In this document: positions 7,080 to 16,083 of the stretch, piece by piece
Numbering within the stretch: the stretch's first letter is position 1
Layout of the letters: each line of letters begins with the position of its first letter
Source of the DNA: Gp13-AA77 sp036521995
Lineage (GTDB): Bacteria; Acidobacteriota; Terriglobia; UBA7540
Direction: 5' to 3'
Assembly: GCA_036521995.1 (NCBI GenBank)
Contig: DATDGR010000051.1
Location: forward strand, 1 to 35,219
Length of the DNA stretch: 35,219 bases
The notes under the pieces: model-generated
What the model saw: only the letters and a program-made list of their open reading frames with translations
Databases searched by the model: none
Told to the model about the DNA's origin: nothing
Position numbers and translations under genes: made by a program

Positions 7080-10000
7080 TCAGAAGGATGCAGCCACTGC
7101 CAATTTTTCGTGCTCCGGCGTCTCAAAGCGGACTGAGACCAGTTTCGAGACGCCCGGCTCCTCCATGGTCACCCCGTACATGAGCGGGCAGATCTCCATA
7201 GTCCGCTTGTTGTGGGTCATCAGGATAAACTGCGTGTGCAGGCTCATGGCCTCGATCATACGGGTGAAGCGGTCCACGTTGGAGTCATCGAGCGGAGCGT
7301 CCACTTCGTCCAGGATGCAGAAGGGACTGGGCGTGTAACGGAAGATGGCGATGAGCAGCGCCAGCGCCACCAAGGCCTTCTCACCGCCGGAGAGCAGCAA
7401 AACGTTCTGCAGCCTCTTGCCCGGGGGCTGCGCTGCCAGGTCGATGCCGCTGTCAGGATCGGCCTCGTCGCTCAAACGCATGGCACCCACGCCGCCTCCG
7501 AAAAGCGTGCGGAAGGTCTCGGCGAAGTTGGCGTTGATGGCCTGGAACGCCTCCAGAAACTGGCGGCGTGAAACCTCGTCAATCTCCCGGATCGCCTGGC
7601 TGGTGTCTCCGATGGAGGCGAGCAGGTCTTGTCTTTGGGTTTCGAGGAACGTGAGACGCTGTTCGGCTTCCTGAAGTTCCTCGAGAGCCATCATGTTGAT
7701 GGGACCGAGGCCGGCGATCTTTCTCTTGAGTTCGCGCACCGCCGTTTCGGCCTCTTCGAGCCGCTCCGCGGCCAAAGCGCTTTCGCGCGGAAGCTCGGCG
7801 GCCAGATCCAGCGGCTCGCGCCCTAACTCCTCTCGGCAAAGGGAGACATGATGATCGAGATCGGACTCGGCGCGCGCCAAAGCAACCTCGCAAGCCGAAC
7901 GCTTCTCTCGTTCAGCCTCCAGCCGGCTCCGGGCTGATTCCACGGCCGGGCCGAGCTCGTCGCGGTGGTGACGAGCCAGCTTGGATTCTTCCACCAGGCT
8001 TGCGACCCGCGCCCTCATCTGGTCTTGCTCCGCTTCGAGCGCCTCCGATCGGGCCGATAGCCGGCCGATCTCTTCAGCGAGCGCTCCCTGCTCCTGGCTC
8101 CAGGCTTCGCACTGCTCCTGGAGGCGCGCGAGGCGCGACTTCCTCTCCGTCACTCGACTTTCGAGTTCCAGCCGCTCGGCTTGCGCCGCCTGGCTGCGCT
8201 CTTCGAGCGCGCTGCGGCGGGCCTGCGCTTCGCCGAGTTCCTGCGCCAGGCGGTCGCTCTCACCGCGGAGCTGGCGAGTGGTCTCGCCCGCCTGGGCAAT
8301 CTCCGCTTCGCGGAGCGCCTTTTCGTCTGAGGCGGCTTCGAGCTCGCGTTCGATCGCCGTCCGGCGCTCGCGAAGCTTCTCGCTCTCGTCGGTCAGGCGG
8401 CCCAGCTCTCCTTTCAGCACCGCGAGGCCCTGGCGGCTGCGATCCAGCGCCTGCTCCGCCTGGTGCAGCCTCTCACTCAGCCGCAGCGAGTCTTTCTCGC
8501 TCTCGACGCGCGCGGTGCTCAGCCGGCGGACGTCCTCTTCAAGGTTGGCCCGGTGCGATGACATCTCGCCGAGTTCCGCCCGGGAACTCGCCAGCACGGG
8601 CTCGAGTTCGGTCATACGCCGGTCGAGCTCGCGGAAGTCGCGGCGCAAGGCGAGCGGTCCGGCGCTGGGACCCTTTCCGCCGGAGACCAGCCGGTGGTAA
8701 TAGTGTTCGCCGCGCGGCGTCAGGAAGTGATGGGCAGGATACTCGCTCGCCAGACGTTCCGCCGTGGCTGCGTCCTCCACCACATAAGCTTGAGCGAGGG
8801 ATTGCAGGCCCAGATCACCGTTGAGGCCCAGCCCCGGCTCAAAGCGCACCAGGTCCGCCAGACGAGCGACCGCACCAGGCACTGGCTCACCCGTTGAAGC
8901 GCCATGGCCCTGGCCGTTTGACCGCACGCGGGTGACGAAGAAAGTGGAACGGCCTGCACCCTCGGTGTGCAGCAATTCGAGACCGCGCCGCGCGTCCTCG
9001 TGGCGCTCCACCACCACACAGTCCAGCTCCTGCTTCAGGAACTCCTCCACCACCTCTTCGTAGCCCGGCGTTACCTCGAGGAAATCGGCCAGCACTCCCA
9101 GGGGTTTGAAGGAGCCATTCTTGGCGCCGTCACCGTCGCCGCCGCTGCCGATTGTCCCCGAGAGTAACCTGCGAACGCTCTCCGTGCTGTAAGCATGGCG
9201 GGCCAGTGATTCACCGAGCGCCTCGCGCCGGGCCCGCACTTCCGAGAGATCCTCTCGCAGGCCTTCGACGCGAGTGCGCTCGGCCGCCTCTTCCTGACGC
9301 AACTGATCGAGGCGGATGGAGGCATCCTGGGCGGCGCCCGCCACGGTGCTCAGGGCCTCGTCAGCGGAAGCGCGTCCGGTGCGGCAAGTCTCCAGATCCG
9401 AGGCCAGCCGCAGGCTCTCCTGGGTGGCGGCCGTTCGTTCGGACTCGGTGCGCGCCGCCTGACGATCGAGCGCCGCCGCGGTCTCGCCAGTCTGCACCAG
9501 CTGGTTGCGCAGCTCGGCGGCCTTGGCCACGGCGCTCAGCAGGCCGTGCCGGCCGGATTCCAGGCGGCGTTCGGCTTCGCGCAGCGCGCCTGCCAGTTCC
9601 GCCTGGCGAGCCAGAGCCTGACTCACGGCCTGGCCTGCGCGCACGGCTTCGTTCTTAACTTCTTCGGCGTGTTGAGAGCGCTCGGCCGCTTTGTGTTCGA
9701 GTTCAAGAAGCTCGGTGGCGAGGCCTGCCCGTTCTACGTCCGCCTCCGTGCGGCGACGCTCGAGCGCGGCAATCTGCTGCCGGGTTTGATCGAGTCTGGA
9801 AGCCAGCCTTTCCCGCTCCACATCGGCCTGGGCGCAGGCTTCGCGCAGCCGCACCAGCTCGCTCTCGAGCTGTTCGAGCCGTTCGGCCGCGGTCTTCTCA
9901 CTCTCGTCCAGTCCCTCGAGCTCGCGGCCGGCCTCGGCGCAGGCCATTTGCAAAGCGCTGAGGTCCTGCCGGATCTTCGCGCACTGGGCGTCCAGGAGCA

Positions 10001-10892
10001 GGAAGCGCGAGGTCAGAGCCAGCTTCAGGCGTGATCCGAGTTCCTCGGTCAGTTCGCGATGCCGCCGGGCTTTGGAGGCCTGCCGCTTCAGCGAGCCTAC
10101 CTGCTTGGAGATTTCTTCCAGGATATCGGTCACGCGGGCCAGGTTTAGGCGCGCCGACTCCAGCTTGGCTTCAGCCAGCCGCTTACGGGTCCTGAACTTC
10201 GAAACGCCTGCCGCCTCCTCGATGATGGCGCGCCGGTCCGAAGGCTTGGAACTCAGAATCTGGCCGATACGGCCTTGCTCAATGATGGCGTAGGAGTCCG
10301 GGCCGAGACCGGTTCCCATGAAGAGTTCCTGGATGTCGCGCAGACGGCAGGTGTCTCCGTTGATGAGGTACTCGCTCTCGCCTGAGCGGAAAAGGCGGCG
10401 GGTGATCACGATCTCACTGTCACGGTAAGTCAGCCGCGACGGCACTCCGTTTTCCCCATTGAGGTCATTCTGATCGGCTTCGTGGCCGTGCCCGTTTCCG
10501 GCCGCCCCCGCGGCGCTTCCGAAACTGGGCCGGTGGTGGTGGTCCGCGGCGCCCCGGTTCGATCCGGAGGGGGCCGCCGAGCCGTTTGATCCCCTGGAAC
10601 TGCGCACCGGCCGAGTTTCCTCGGCGGACAGATCGATCAGGGTCAGGCTGACTTCGGCCATGCTGGTGGCGGGACGCAAACGCGTGCCGTTGAAGATCAA
10701 GTCGGCCATGCGATCACCGCGCAACGTCTTCGGGCTTTGCTCACCGAGTACCCAGTTGATGGCGTCCCCGAGATTCGACTTGCCGCACCCGTTTGGTCCC
10801 ACGATCGCCGCCGTGCCCGCGCCGAACTCGAGACGCGTGCGGTCGGCAAAAGACTTGAATCCCAATAACTCCACTTTGTTAAGTTTGAACAA
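7080..10892 (-). CDS. smc: Chromosome segregation protein SMC
   Basis: A 1270-residue SMC ATPase that organises and condenses the chromosome. The N-terminal head has Walker A GPNGCGKSN (32-40), Q-loop region NWVLGEQSPKTLRG and R-loop. Two long coiled coils flank the hinge (about 593-735, GVLADFLEVTPGYE to the HFLTPRGEHYYH part). The C-terminal head has the signature LLSGGEKAL (about 1166) and Walker B FCILDEVDAPLDDSN (about 1191). The start is a TTG at 10892: AGGAGG (reverse complement of 10901-10906) sits 8 bases before it and translation gives the canonical MFKLNKVELLGFKSF. An insertion of about 55 residues rich in Gly, Ser, Asn, Ala and His (about 94-150, including DHHH and GNGHGHE) interrupts the N-terminal head. 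No scpA, scpB or ftsY is nearby. Confidence 0.97.
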   Translation of the reverse strand: MFKLNKVELLGFKSFADRTRLEFGAGTAAIVGPNGCGKSNLGDAINWVLGEQSPKTLRGDRMADLIFNGTRLRPATSMAEVSLTLIDLSAEETRPVRSSRGSNGSAAPSGSNRGAADHHHRPSFGSAAGAAGNGHGHEADQNDLNGENGVPSRLTYRDSEIVITRRLFRSGESEYLINGDTCRLRDIQELFMGTGLGPDSYAIIEQGRIGQILSSKPSDRRAIIEEAAGVSKFRTRKRLAEAKLESARLNLARVTDILEEISKQVGSLKRQASKARRHRELTEELGSRLKLALTSRFLLLDAQCAKIRQDLSALQMACAEAGRELEGLDESEKTAAERLEQLESELVRLREACAQADVERERLASRLDQTRQQIAALERRRTEADVERAGLATELLELEHKAAERSQHAEEVKNEAVRAGQAVSQALARQAELAGALREAERRLESGRHGLLSAVAKAAELRNQLVQTGETAAALDRQAARTESERTAATQESLRLASDLETCRTGRASADEALSTVAGAAQDASIRLDQLRQEEAAERTRVEGLREDLSEVRARREALGESLARHAYSTESVRRLLSGTIGSGGDGDGAKNGSFKPLGVLADFLEVTPGYEEVVEEFLKQELDCVVVERHEDARRGLELLHTEGAGRSTFFVTRVRSNGQGHGASTGEPVPGAVARLADLVRFEPGLGLNGDLGLQSLAQAYVVEDAATAERLASEYPAHHFLTPRGEHYYHRLVSGGKGPSAGPLALRRDFRELDRRMTELEPVLASSRAELGEMSSHRANLEEDVRRLSTARVESEKDSLRLSERLHQAEQALDRSRQGLAVLKGELGRLTDESEKLRERRTAIERELEAASDEKALREAEIAQAGETTRQLRGESDRLAQELGEAQARRSALEERSQAAQAERLELESRVTERKSRLARLQEQCEAWSQEQGALAEEIGRLSARSEALEAEQDQMRARVASLVEESKLARHHRDELGPAVESARSRLEAEREKRSACEVALARAESDLDHHVSLCREELGREPLDLAAELPRESALAAERLEEAETAVRELKRKIAGLGPINMMALEELQEAEQRLTFLETQRQDLLASIGDTSQAIREIDEVSRRQFLEAFQAINANFAETFRTLFGGGVGAMRLSDEADPDSGIDLAAQPPGKRLQNVLLLSGGEKALVALALLIAIFRYTPSPFCILDEVDAPLDDSNVDRFTRMIEAMSLHTQFILMTHNKRTMEICPLMYGVTMEEPGVSKLVSVRFETPEHEKLAVAASF

Positions 10893-11283
10893 GGCACACT
10901 CCTCCTGCGGACTTCCACGGAAGCTCGAAGCGGACGAAGGCTCGTGAAGTCAGAAGCTGTGACAGGACGGCCGCACAGCCGACGTTAAGGCAGCTTGACT
11001 CACGGCAACCAATGTGTTGCCGTTGATCCGGCCTGCGGCTCTTCGTGAACCCAGAGTTTGTTTTCCTCCGCGCCACTCTCTTGCCCTCAAAAGCAACCTT
11101 CATGCTCCTTCGTGCTGGCGCACTTGGACTGAGGCTGGCGCGAGAAATCCCCTGCTACGAGGTCAACCTAGCACGAACCGCGGGTGGTGTAAAGAAAAAA
11201 AACCACAAGATCATGTGGTGTCGCAAGAATGAAACCCAACTTGTAGATTGGACTCTCGATGTCCACCGCGGGCGCCGGCTTTG
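10893..11283. other. Gene-free stretch between gcvPB and smc
   Basis: This contains the smc leader with its ribosome binding site at one end and the gcvPB terminator at the other. The middle has the repeated word CTTCGTG (11040-11046 and 11107-11113). Reading frames here have no start signals or recognisable family. It resembles old non-coding filler; no RNA gene was recognised. Confidence 0.5.
11195..11219 (-). terminator. Intrinsic terminator of gcvPB
   Basis: On the minus strand ACCACA and TGTGGT (11219-11214 with 11207-11202) form a 6-bp stem with a 6-base loop, followed directly by a run of eight T (11202-11195). It lies 65 bases after the gcvPB stop. Stem plus T-run is the classical Rho-independent layout, though the stem is short. 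Confidence 0.75.
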
Positions 11284-12792
11284 TTAAGGCCGGGCCGCGG
11301 CCAGCGCGGGCTTCCAGCGCAGTACCGGCTTACGGGCCGCTGAGGCCTCATCAAGGCGTGAGACCCGCGTGGTGTGCGGAGCCTTCAGGACCAATTCCGG
11401 GTTCTCCTCGACTTCCTCCGCGATGGAGCGCAGGGCGTGGATGAGGGCGTCCAGCTCGGTCTTGCCGGCGCTTTCGGTGGGCTCGATCATGAGGGCGCCG
11501 GGGACGATCAGGGGAAAAGAGGTGGTGTAGGGATGGAAACCGTAATCGATCAGGCGCTTGGCGATGTCGCCCGTGCGCACGCCGCGCGCGGCCTGGCGGC
11601 GGTCGGAGAAGACGCACTCGTGCAGCGAGGGGGCATCGTAAGGCAGGTCGTAGGAGTCTTTGATCTGGCCCTTGACGTAGTTGGCGTTCAGCACCGCGTC
11701 GGCGGTGACCTGGCGGACGCCCTCGGGTCCATAGGCTAGGATGTAGGCCAGAGCCCGCACCGCCATGCCGAAATTGCCGTAGAAGGCGCGCACCCGGCCC
11801 ACACTCCGCGGCCGGTCATCATTCAGCCGGACGCTGCCGTCGGGAGCTTCCTGCACGGTCGGAGTCGGGAGGTAAGGCTCGAGGAAGCGCTTCACCGCCA
11901 CCGGACCCGAGCCTGGACCCCCGCCCCCGTGTGGGGTGGAGAAGGTCTTGTGCAGATTGAGGTGCATCACGTCCACGCCGAAGTCGCCGGGACGCGCCAC
12001 TCCCATCAGGGCGTTCAGGTTGGCGCCGTCCATGTAGACCAGGCCGCCCTTGGAGTGCACCAGCTCGGCGATCCGGCGGATCTCGGTCTCAAAAATGCCG
12101 AGCGTGTTTGGATTCGTAAGCATCAGCCCGGCGACTTCCTCGCTCATCTCGCGCTCGAGCTCGGCCAGATCCACACATCCGCGGCTGTCCGACTTCAGAT
12201 TCCGCACCTGGTAGCCGGAAATGACCACGCTGGCGGGGTTGGTGCCGTGAGCGGAATCCGGGATCAGCACGTAGCGGCGCGCATCGCCGCGCTTCTCGAG
12301 GCAGGCCCGGATCATCAGCAGGCCGGTGAGCTCGCCTTGGGCGCCGGCGGCCGGCTGCAAGGAGACGGCGTCCATGCCGGTGATCTCCAATAGCGCACGC
12401 TGGGTCTCGGCCAGCACTTTCAGGCACCCCTGGGCCAGATGCTCGGGTGTGTAGGGATGGTCCGTGCCGAGGCCCGCGAATCGCGCCACCACCTCATTGA
12501 GGCGAGGATTGTATTTCATCGTGCACGACCCGAGCGGATAAACGCCGGCGTCGATCGAGTAGTTCCAGGTGGACAGGCGCGTAAAGTGACGGATCACGTC
12601 GAGCTCGGAGGCTTCGGGGAAGCCTTCGATATCGGGGCGGAAGAACTCTTCGCCGAGCGTCTGCTCGAGGGAAGCGGCAGCGACGTCGAGCGGCGGCAGC
12701 TCGGCCCCGGTCTTTCCGGGCGTCGAGCGCTCGAAGATCAGGCCCTCGTTGCGAGTCATGTGGGGCCGGGCGTCTTGGATTCGATCAGCCAT
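11284..12792 (-). CDS. gcvPB: Glycine dehydrogenase (decarboxylating) subunit 2, P-protein beta
   Basis: A 502-residue PLP subunit of the two-subunit P-protein of the glycine cleavage system. With GcvPA it decarboxylates glycine and passes the aminomethyl group to the lipoyl arm of GcvH. Hallmarks are YSIDAGVYPLGSCTMKYNP, SLQPAAGAQGE, LIPDSAHGTNPAS, MLTNPNTLGIFE, MDGANLNALMG and the cofactor Lys in HLNLHKTFSTPHGGGGPG (about residue 282). Length is normal for the bacterial two-subunit form. The ATG at 12792 follows AGGAAA. It reads in the same direction as gcvT-gcvH-gcvPA but is separated from them by about 1.9 kb holding two unrelated genes and a stem-loop, so it probably has its own promoter in 12793-12968. 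A good terminator follows. Confidence 0.97.
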   Translation of the reverse strand: MADRIQDARPHMTRNEGLIFERSTPGKTGAELPPLDVAAASLEQTLGEEFFRPDIEGFPEASELDVIRHFTRLSTWNYSIDAGVYPLGSCTMKYNPRLNEVVARFAGLGTDHPYTPEHLAQGCLKVLAETQRALLEITGMDAVSLQPAAGAQGELTGLLMIRACLEKRGDARRYVLIPDSAHGTNPASVVISGYQVRNLKSDSRGCVDLAELEREMSEEVAGLMLTNPNTLGIFETEIRRIAELVHSKGGLVYMDGANLNALMGVARPGDFGVDVMHLNLHKTFSTPHGGGGPGSGPVAVKRFLEPYLPTPTVQEAPDGSVRLNDDRPRSVGRVRAFYGNFGMAVRALAYILAYGPEGVRQVTADAVLNANYVKGQIKDSYDLPYDAPSLHECVFSDRRQAARGVRTGDIAKRLIDYGFHPYTTSFPLIVPGALMIEPTESAGKTELDALIHALRSIAEEVEENPELVLKAPHTTRVSRLDEASAARKPVLRWKPALAAARP

Positions 12793-12809
12793 GGTTTCCT
12801 GTCAATTGA

Positions 12810-12826
12810 TGCCGCAAAATGCGGCA
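12810..12826 (-). promoter_or_regulatory. Stem-loop just before gcvPB
   Basis: TGCCGCA and TGCGGCA make a perfect 7-bp stem with a 3-base loop, ending 18 bases before the gcvPB start codon and next to its ribosome binding site. It could modulate translation or stop leaking upstream transcripts. No glycine-riboswitch-like fold was recognised around it. Confidence 0.45.
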
Positions 12827-12968
12827 ATTTCCGGTGAGGTTCCTTCGAGACGGGTGGAGTCCTGCTGATGTGCCGCCTCACCTATTGTGGATGATTGAGA
12901 TGAGAGAAGCAAGAGCAATTTCTACCGGCCGCAGGCCAGATTCAACCGTTTTGCCGGCCATTAGAATT

Positions 12969-13002
12969 CTGCGGCGGCCGACAACCATGTCGACCGCCGC
13001 AG
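12969..13002 (-). terminator. Strong stem-loop after the PGYW-repeat gene
   Basis: CTGCGGCGG (12969-12977) pairs with CCGCCGCAG (12994-13002). After one mismatch CGACA pairs with TGTCG around the loop ACCA. It starts 32 bases past the stop of the minus-strand gene ending at 13035. A T-run is lacking on either side, so termination is likely but not certain. It separates gcvPB from the upstream transcription unit. Confidence 0.6.
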
Positions 13003-13034
13003 TTTGTCAGCGTTACGTCCAGGATGCGAGACGA

Positions 13035-14351
13035 CTACTCCGGCGGCCGCTTTTCGCCTTCGCGGGGCGCGTCCCCTTGATGGGGTGAGCTCTTGAGCTG
13101 AGGCTTCGGTTTTTGCGGCGCTGCCGCGTGAGGGGCAGCCTCATGCTGCACTTTGGGTGTGCTCTGGGTGTGCGGCGCTTCCGTGTGCCGGCTTTCCGGC
13201 CGAGGCGTGTGCTGGTAGCTCGCCGGAGTGTGGGGCACGGTTTGCGGGCGATGCGCACTCTGCGCTGGCGGTGTGTTGCGGTTCGCGCCAGCGTTGTATG
13301 TGGGCCGCGCCGCCGTGGCTCCGGTGTGAGCGGGAGAAGCGGGGTGCGGGTTGGCCTGCGCCGATGGATTGGGATGCGCTGTGATCAGCGGACGAGCCCC
13401 ACCGCCGCCGGGATTGGGGGTCCTTGCAGCCGCCGGCGCGCGGTCGGCTGCGGCCGGCCGATTGGCCGCTACAGGCCTGTTGGGTTCCGGATGATACGGA
13501 GCGCCGGCGCGGCTAGCCCGTACAACTCCCGGATCGTTGAACGCTCCCGGCTTGGGGGTTGCAGCGATGGGCGGCTGGCCATGGTTGGCTGAGGCGAGCA
13601 GGGCCCGATCGGAGTGTGCCGCCCGAACCTGCTGTGCTTGGGCGCTTGTTGCCTCCACATGCCGGTCGCGTGTCGCTGCCAGCTCGGTGGCCGTCGGCTG
13701 AGCCGCGATTCCGCCATTGCCGCCATTGTAGCTGACGCGGTTGACGGTCACGTTGTTGATTACGGTTTTGTTGTAGACGTTGGTGATGTTCGTCGTGGAG
13801 ATATTGTTCACGGCTCGGTTGTAGAAGAAGTTGCCGTTATTCCAGTATCCGCCGAGGTACCCGACGCCAAGGTAACCGAAGCCATAGTTAATGCCCCCGT
13901 AGAAGCCTACGTGAGGCCCCCAGTAGCCCGCGTGCCAGAGGAACGCGGCGCCACCCCAACCCCAATAACCTGGAGTCCACAGCAGACCCGCTTGCGGGGC
14001 GAGCACCCAGGTGCCGGGCACCCAGTAGTAGCCGTCAGCGGGGTCGTAGGCCCAGTAGCCGGGCGTCCACATGTAGCCCGCGGACGGGCAAGGGGGCTGG
14101 ACGTAGACAGGCAGGGCAGGCGGAGCGATTGTAACCGAGACGCCCACTGCGAACTGGGCGGAGGATGCGGCCGGCTTGGCCAACAGGGCGAGCGCGACTA
14201 GCACCGCACAAACAGAGCCTCTGGCGGTCCGGCTCGCGAAAAAGTTTGCGCCTCGTTTCAAGGCACAAGTCAAACGCGTCTCCGATACGCGTTCTCCAGC
14301 AGCAGTATTAATCGATATATAATCGGCTGTGATGACCTTTCCGTTTGTCAT
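13035..14351 (-). CDS. Secreted YxWV/PGYW-repeat protein with Ala/Pro/His-rich tail
   Basis: A 438-residue exported protein. After an unusually long N-terminal lead of about 40 residues comes a hydrophobic signal-like segment (GSVCAVLVALALLAKPAASSAQ, about 45-66). Then follow Trp/Tyr/Gly repeats of the WxPGYW kind (MWTPGYWAYDPADGYYWVPGTW, LLWTPGYWGWG, HAGYWGP, about 94-150), a Gly/Tyr part, and an Asn/Val/Thr segment (NNISTTNITNVYNKTVINN). The last 200 residues are a disordered-looking Ala/Pro/His/Gln tail. Such repeats occur in acidobacterial and proteobacterial surface proteins of unknown role; envelope or matrix location is inferred. The ATG at 14351 has GAGG 8 bases upstream, but an internal start nearer the signal segment cannot be excluded. 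It interrupts the glycine cleavage genes. Confidence 0.85.
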   Translation of the reverse strand: MTNGKVITADYISINTAAGERVSETRLTCALKRGANFFASRTARGSVCAVLVALALLAKPAASSAQFAVGVSVTIAPPALPVYVQPPCPSAGYMWTPGYWAYDPADGYYWVPGTWVLAPQAGLLWTPGYWGWGGAAFLWHAGYWGPHVGFYGGINYGFGYLGVGYLGGYWNNGNFFYNRAVNNISTTNITNVYNKTVINNVTVNRVSYNGGNGGIAAQPTATELAATRDRHVEATSAQAQQVRAAHSDRALLASANHGQPPIAATPKPGAFNDPGVVRASRAGAPYHPEPNRPVAANRPAAADRAPAAARTPNPGGGGARPLITAHPNPSAQANPHPASPAHTGATAARPTYNAGANRNTPPAQSAHRPQTVPHTPASYQHTPRPESRHTEAPHTQSTPKVQHEAAPHAAAPQKPKPQLKSSPHQGDAPREGEKRPPE

Positions 14352-14492
14352 AGGAGCACCTCACCTGGCTTCGGTGCAATAGGAGTGCCAAACGCATTGA
14401 GCTAGGGTAGCCGATGTCGGGTATCTCTTGAACGCTCAGATGGTTGAGTCGGACGGGTGCCAGGATAGGAGGGTCACAAGGCGGTGCCGGGA

Positions 14493-14681
14493 CTATGAAA
14501 AATCAACCCTGTCCAGGTACGCAAGCGGAGCCTGCACGGTTTGGCGTACACGATTTGGTTGATGAATCCGGGCCTCTGATTTGCGGAAGCGTTCCTCGGC
14601 CCGGTCGAACTTGGCGTTGAAGCGCGGGTTCAAGCGACCCTGATTCTTCAGCAGAAACTCGATCGTTTTTTCAACATCCAT
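14493..14681 (-). CDS. Small helical protein, MDVEKTIEFLLKNQ type
   Basis: A 62-residue protein beginning MDVEKTIEFLLKNQGRL and continuing with charged heptad-like helix (FNAKFDRAEERFRKSEARI). The opening resembles short coiled-coil proteins I know from Solibacter-like genomes (EKTIEFLL.NQA..), which are repeated many times there and have no known function. The second half (HQPNRVRQTVQAPLAYLDRVDFS) does not continue the coil, so this may be a shortened copy. A longer reading would overlap the gcvPA end; the ATG at 14681 with CCGGAG 7 bases upstream is preferred, starting 28 bases after the gcvPA stop. It may be co-transcribed with gcvPA. Confidence 0.55.
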   Translation of the reverse strand: MDVEKTIEFLLKNQGRLNPRFNAKFDRAEERFRKSEARIHQPNRVRQTVQAPLAYLDRVDFS

Positions 14682-14709
14682 TCGTCCGCTCCGGATTCTA
14701 TCGATTGTA

Positions 14710-16083
14710 CTAGACCGCGGCCGCTGCCGCCTGGTTCGGCGCCGGCTCTCGCCCGAACTGCTTCCACACATCCACCATGCGGTCGAGCGGCCCCTTCGGC
14801 ACTGTCTCCGTCACTGAGATCAGCAAGTGGTCCTTCAGCTCAGGGTAGAAGCGATCCAGGTGCAGGCCGCCGATAATCTTCTCTTCGCGCAGCGCCGTCA
14901 GCAACTCTTCGGCGTCGCCCGGAGCTTTGGCCACAAATTCGTTGAAGTGCGGAGCAGAGAAGGGCGTCGAGGTCCCGTCGACTCGGCGCAGTTCGGCGGC
15001 GGCGTACCGTGCCTTGGCCAGATTGTGAGCGGCGAGCTCGCGGAGTCCGGTCTTGCCCAGCAGACAGAGATAGATGGTGACGTTCAGAGCCATCAGCGAC
15101 TGGCTGGTGCAGATATTGGAGGTCGCTTTCTCGCGGCGGATATGCTGCTCGCGCGTGGCCAGCGTCAGGACATAGCCCCGGCGGCCTTCAGTATCGCGGG
15201 TTTCGCCTACCAGCCGTCCTGGCATCTGACGGAGAAACTGCTCGCGGCTGGCGAGGAATCCCACATAGGGGCCGCCGAAAGCCACCGGAACCCCGAACGA
15301 CTGCGCCTCGCCGCACACGATGTCAGCTTCAGACGGCGGCTTGACCAAGGCGAGCGACAGGGGCTCGGTGACCACCGCGACCGCGAGCGCCCCGTGCCGG
15401 TGAGCGATCTCTGTAACCACCGGCCACTTTTCGAGCACCCCGAAGAAGTTCGGTGACTGCACCACCACCGCGGCGGTGTGCTGGTTGACGGTGACGTCGA
15501 GCGCCGCCAGGTCGATCTGCCCGGAAGCCGTGTAAGGCACTTCCTCGATGTGCACACCCTGGTGCTGCAGATAAGTCTGGGTCACTTGGCGGTATTCCGG
15601 ATGCACCGTGCGCGCCATCACCACCCGCTCGCGGCGTGTCAAGCGCATGGCCATCAGAACGGCTTCGTTAGTCGCCGTGGAGCCGTCGTAGAGCGACGAG
15701 TTCGCCACCTCCATCCCCGTAAGCTGCGCCATCAGCGTCTGAAACTCGAACATCGCCTGCAGGTTACCCTGGCTGATTTCGGCTTGATAGGGCGTGTAGG
15801 AGGTGAGAAATTCCCCTCGCAAAATGAGCGAATCAATCACCACCGGCCGGTAATGCGAATAGGCGCCGGCGCCGAGCAAGGACACATAATCGCGCGCGCT
15901 TTCCTTCGAAGCCTGCTCGAAGAACTCGATGAGCTCAGGTTCAGAAAGCGGCCCGGGCAGGTGCAGCGGTTCGCTAAGCCTTAGTTCGGCCGGAATCTGG
16001 GCGAAGAGATCGTCCACCGAGCTTTTGCCGAGCGACTCCAGCATGGCGGCGCGGTCGGAATCCGAATTGGGGAGATAGCGCAT
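14710..16083 (-). CDS. gcvPA: Glycine dehydrogenase (decarboxylating) subunit 1, P-protein alpha
   Basis: A 457-residue alpha subunit of the two-subunit P-protein; partner of GcvPB. Family wording is seen throughout: MRYLPNSDSDRAAML, YVSLLGAGAYSHYRP, FLTSYTPYQAEISQGNLQAMFEFQ, LTGMEVANSSLYDGSTA, SPNFFGVLE, FGGPYVGFLA, PGRLVGETRD, LATREQHIRREKATSNICTSQ, HFNEF. The alpha subunit lacks the PLP Lys, as expected for this form. The start codon overlaps the gcvH stop by one base (TGATG), so the two are translationally coupled. It ends in an Ala-rich tail. Confidence 0.97.
   Translation of the reverse strand: MRYLPNSDSDRAAMLESLGKSSVDDLFAQIPAELRLSEPLHLPGPLSEPELIEFFEQASKESARDYVSLLGAGAYSHYRPVVIDSLILRGEFLTSYTPYQAEISQGNLQAMFEFQTLMAQLTGMEVANSSLYDGSTATNEAVLMAMRLTRRERVVMARTVHPEYRQVTQTYLQHQGVHIEEVPYTASGQIDLAALDVTVNQHTAAVVVQSPNFFGVLEKWPVVTEIAHRHGALAVAVVTEPLSLALVKPPSEADIVCGEAQSFGVPVAFGGPYVGFLASREQFLRQMPGRLVGETRDTEGRRGYVLTLATREQHIRREKATSNICTSQSLMALNVTIYLCLLGKTGLRELAAHNLAKARYAAAELRRVDGTSTPFSAPHFNEFVAKAPGDAEELLTALREEKIIGGLHLDRFYPELKDHLLISVTETVPKGPLDRMVDVWKQFGREPAPNQAAAAAV

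Noticed and set aside
8000..8824. Long plus-strand frames over smc
   Set aside because: Arg/Pro/Ser-rich or Glu/Gln-rich mirror translations of a coiled-coil gene; no family resemblance.
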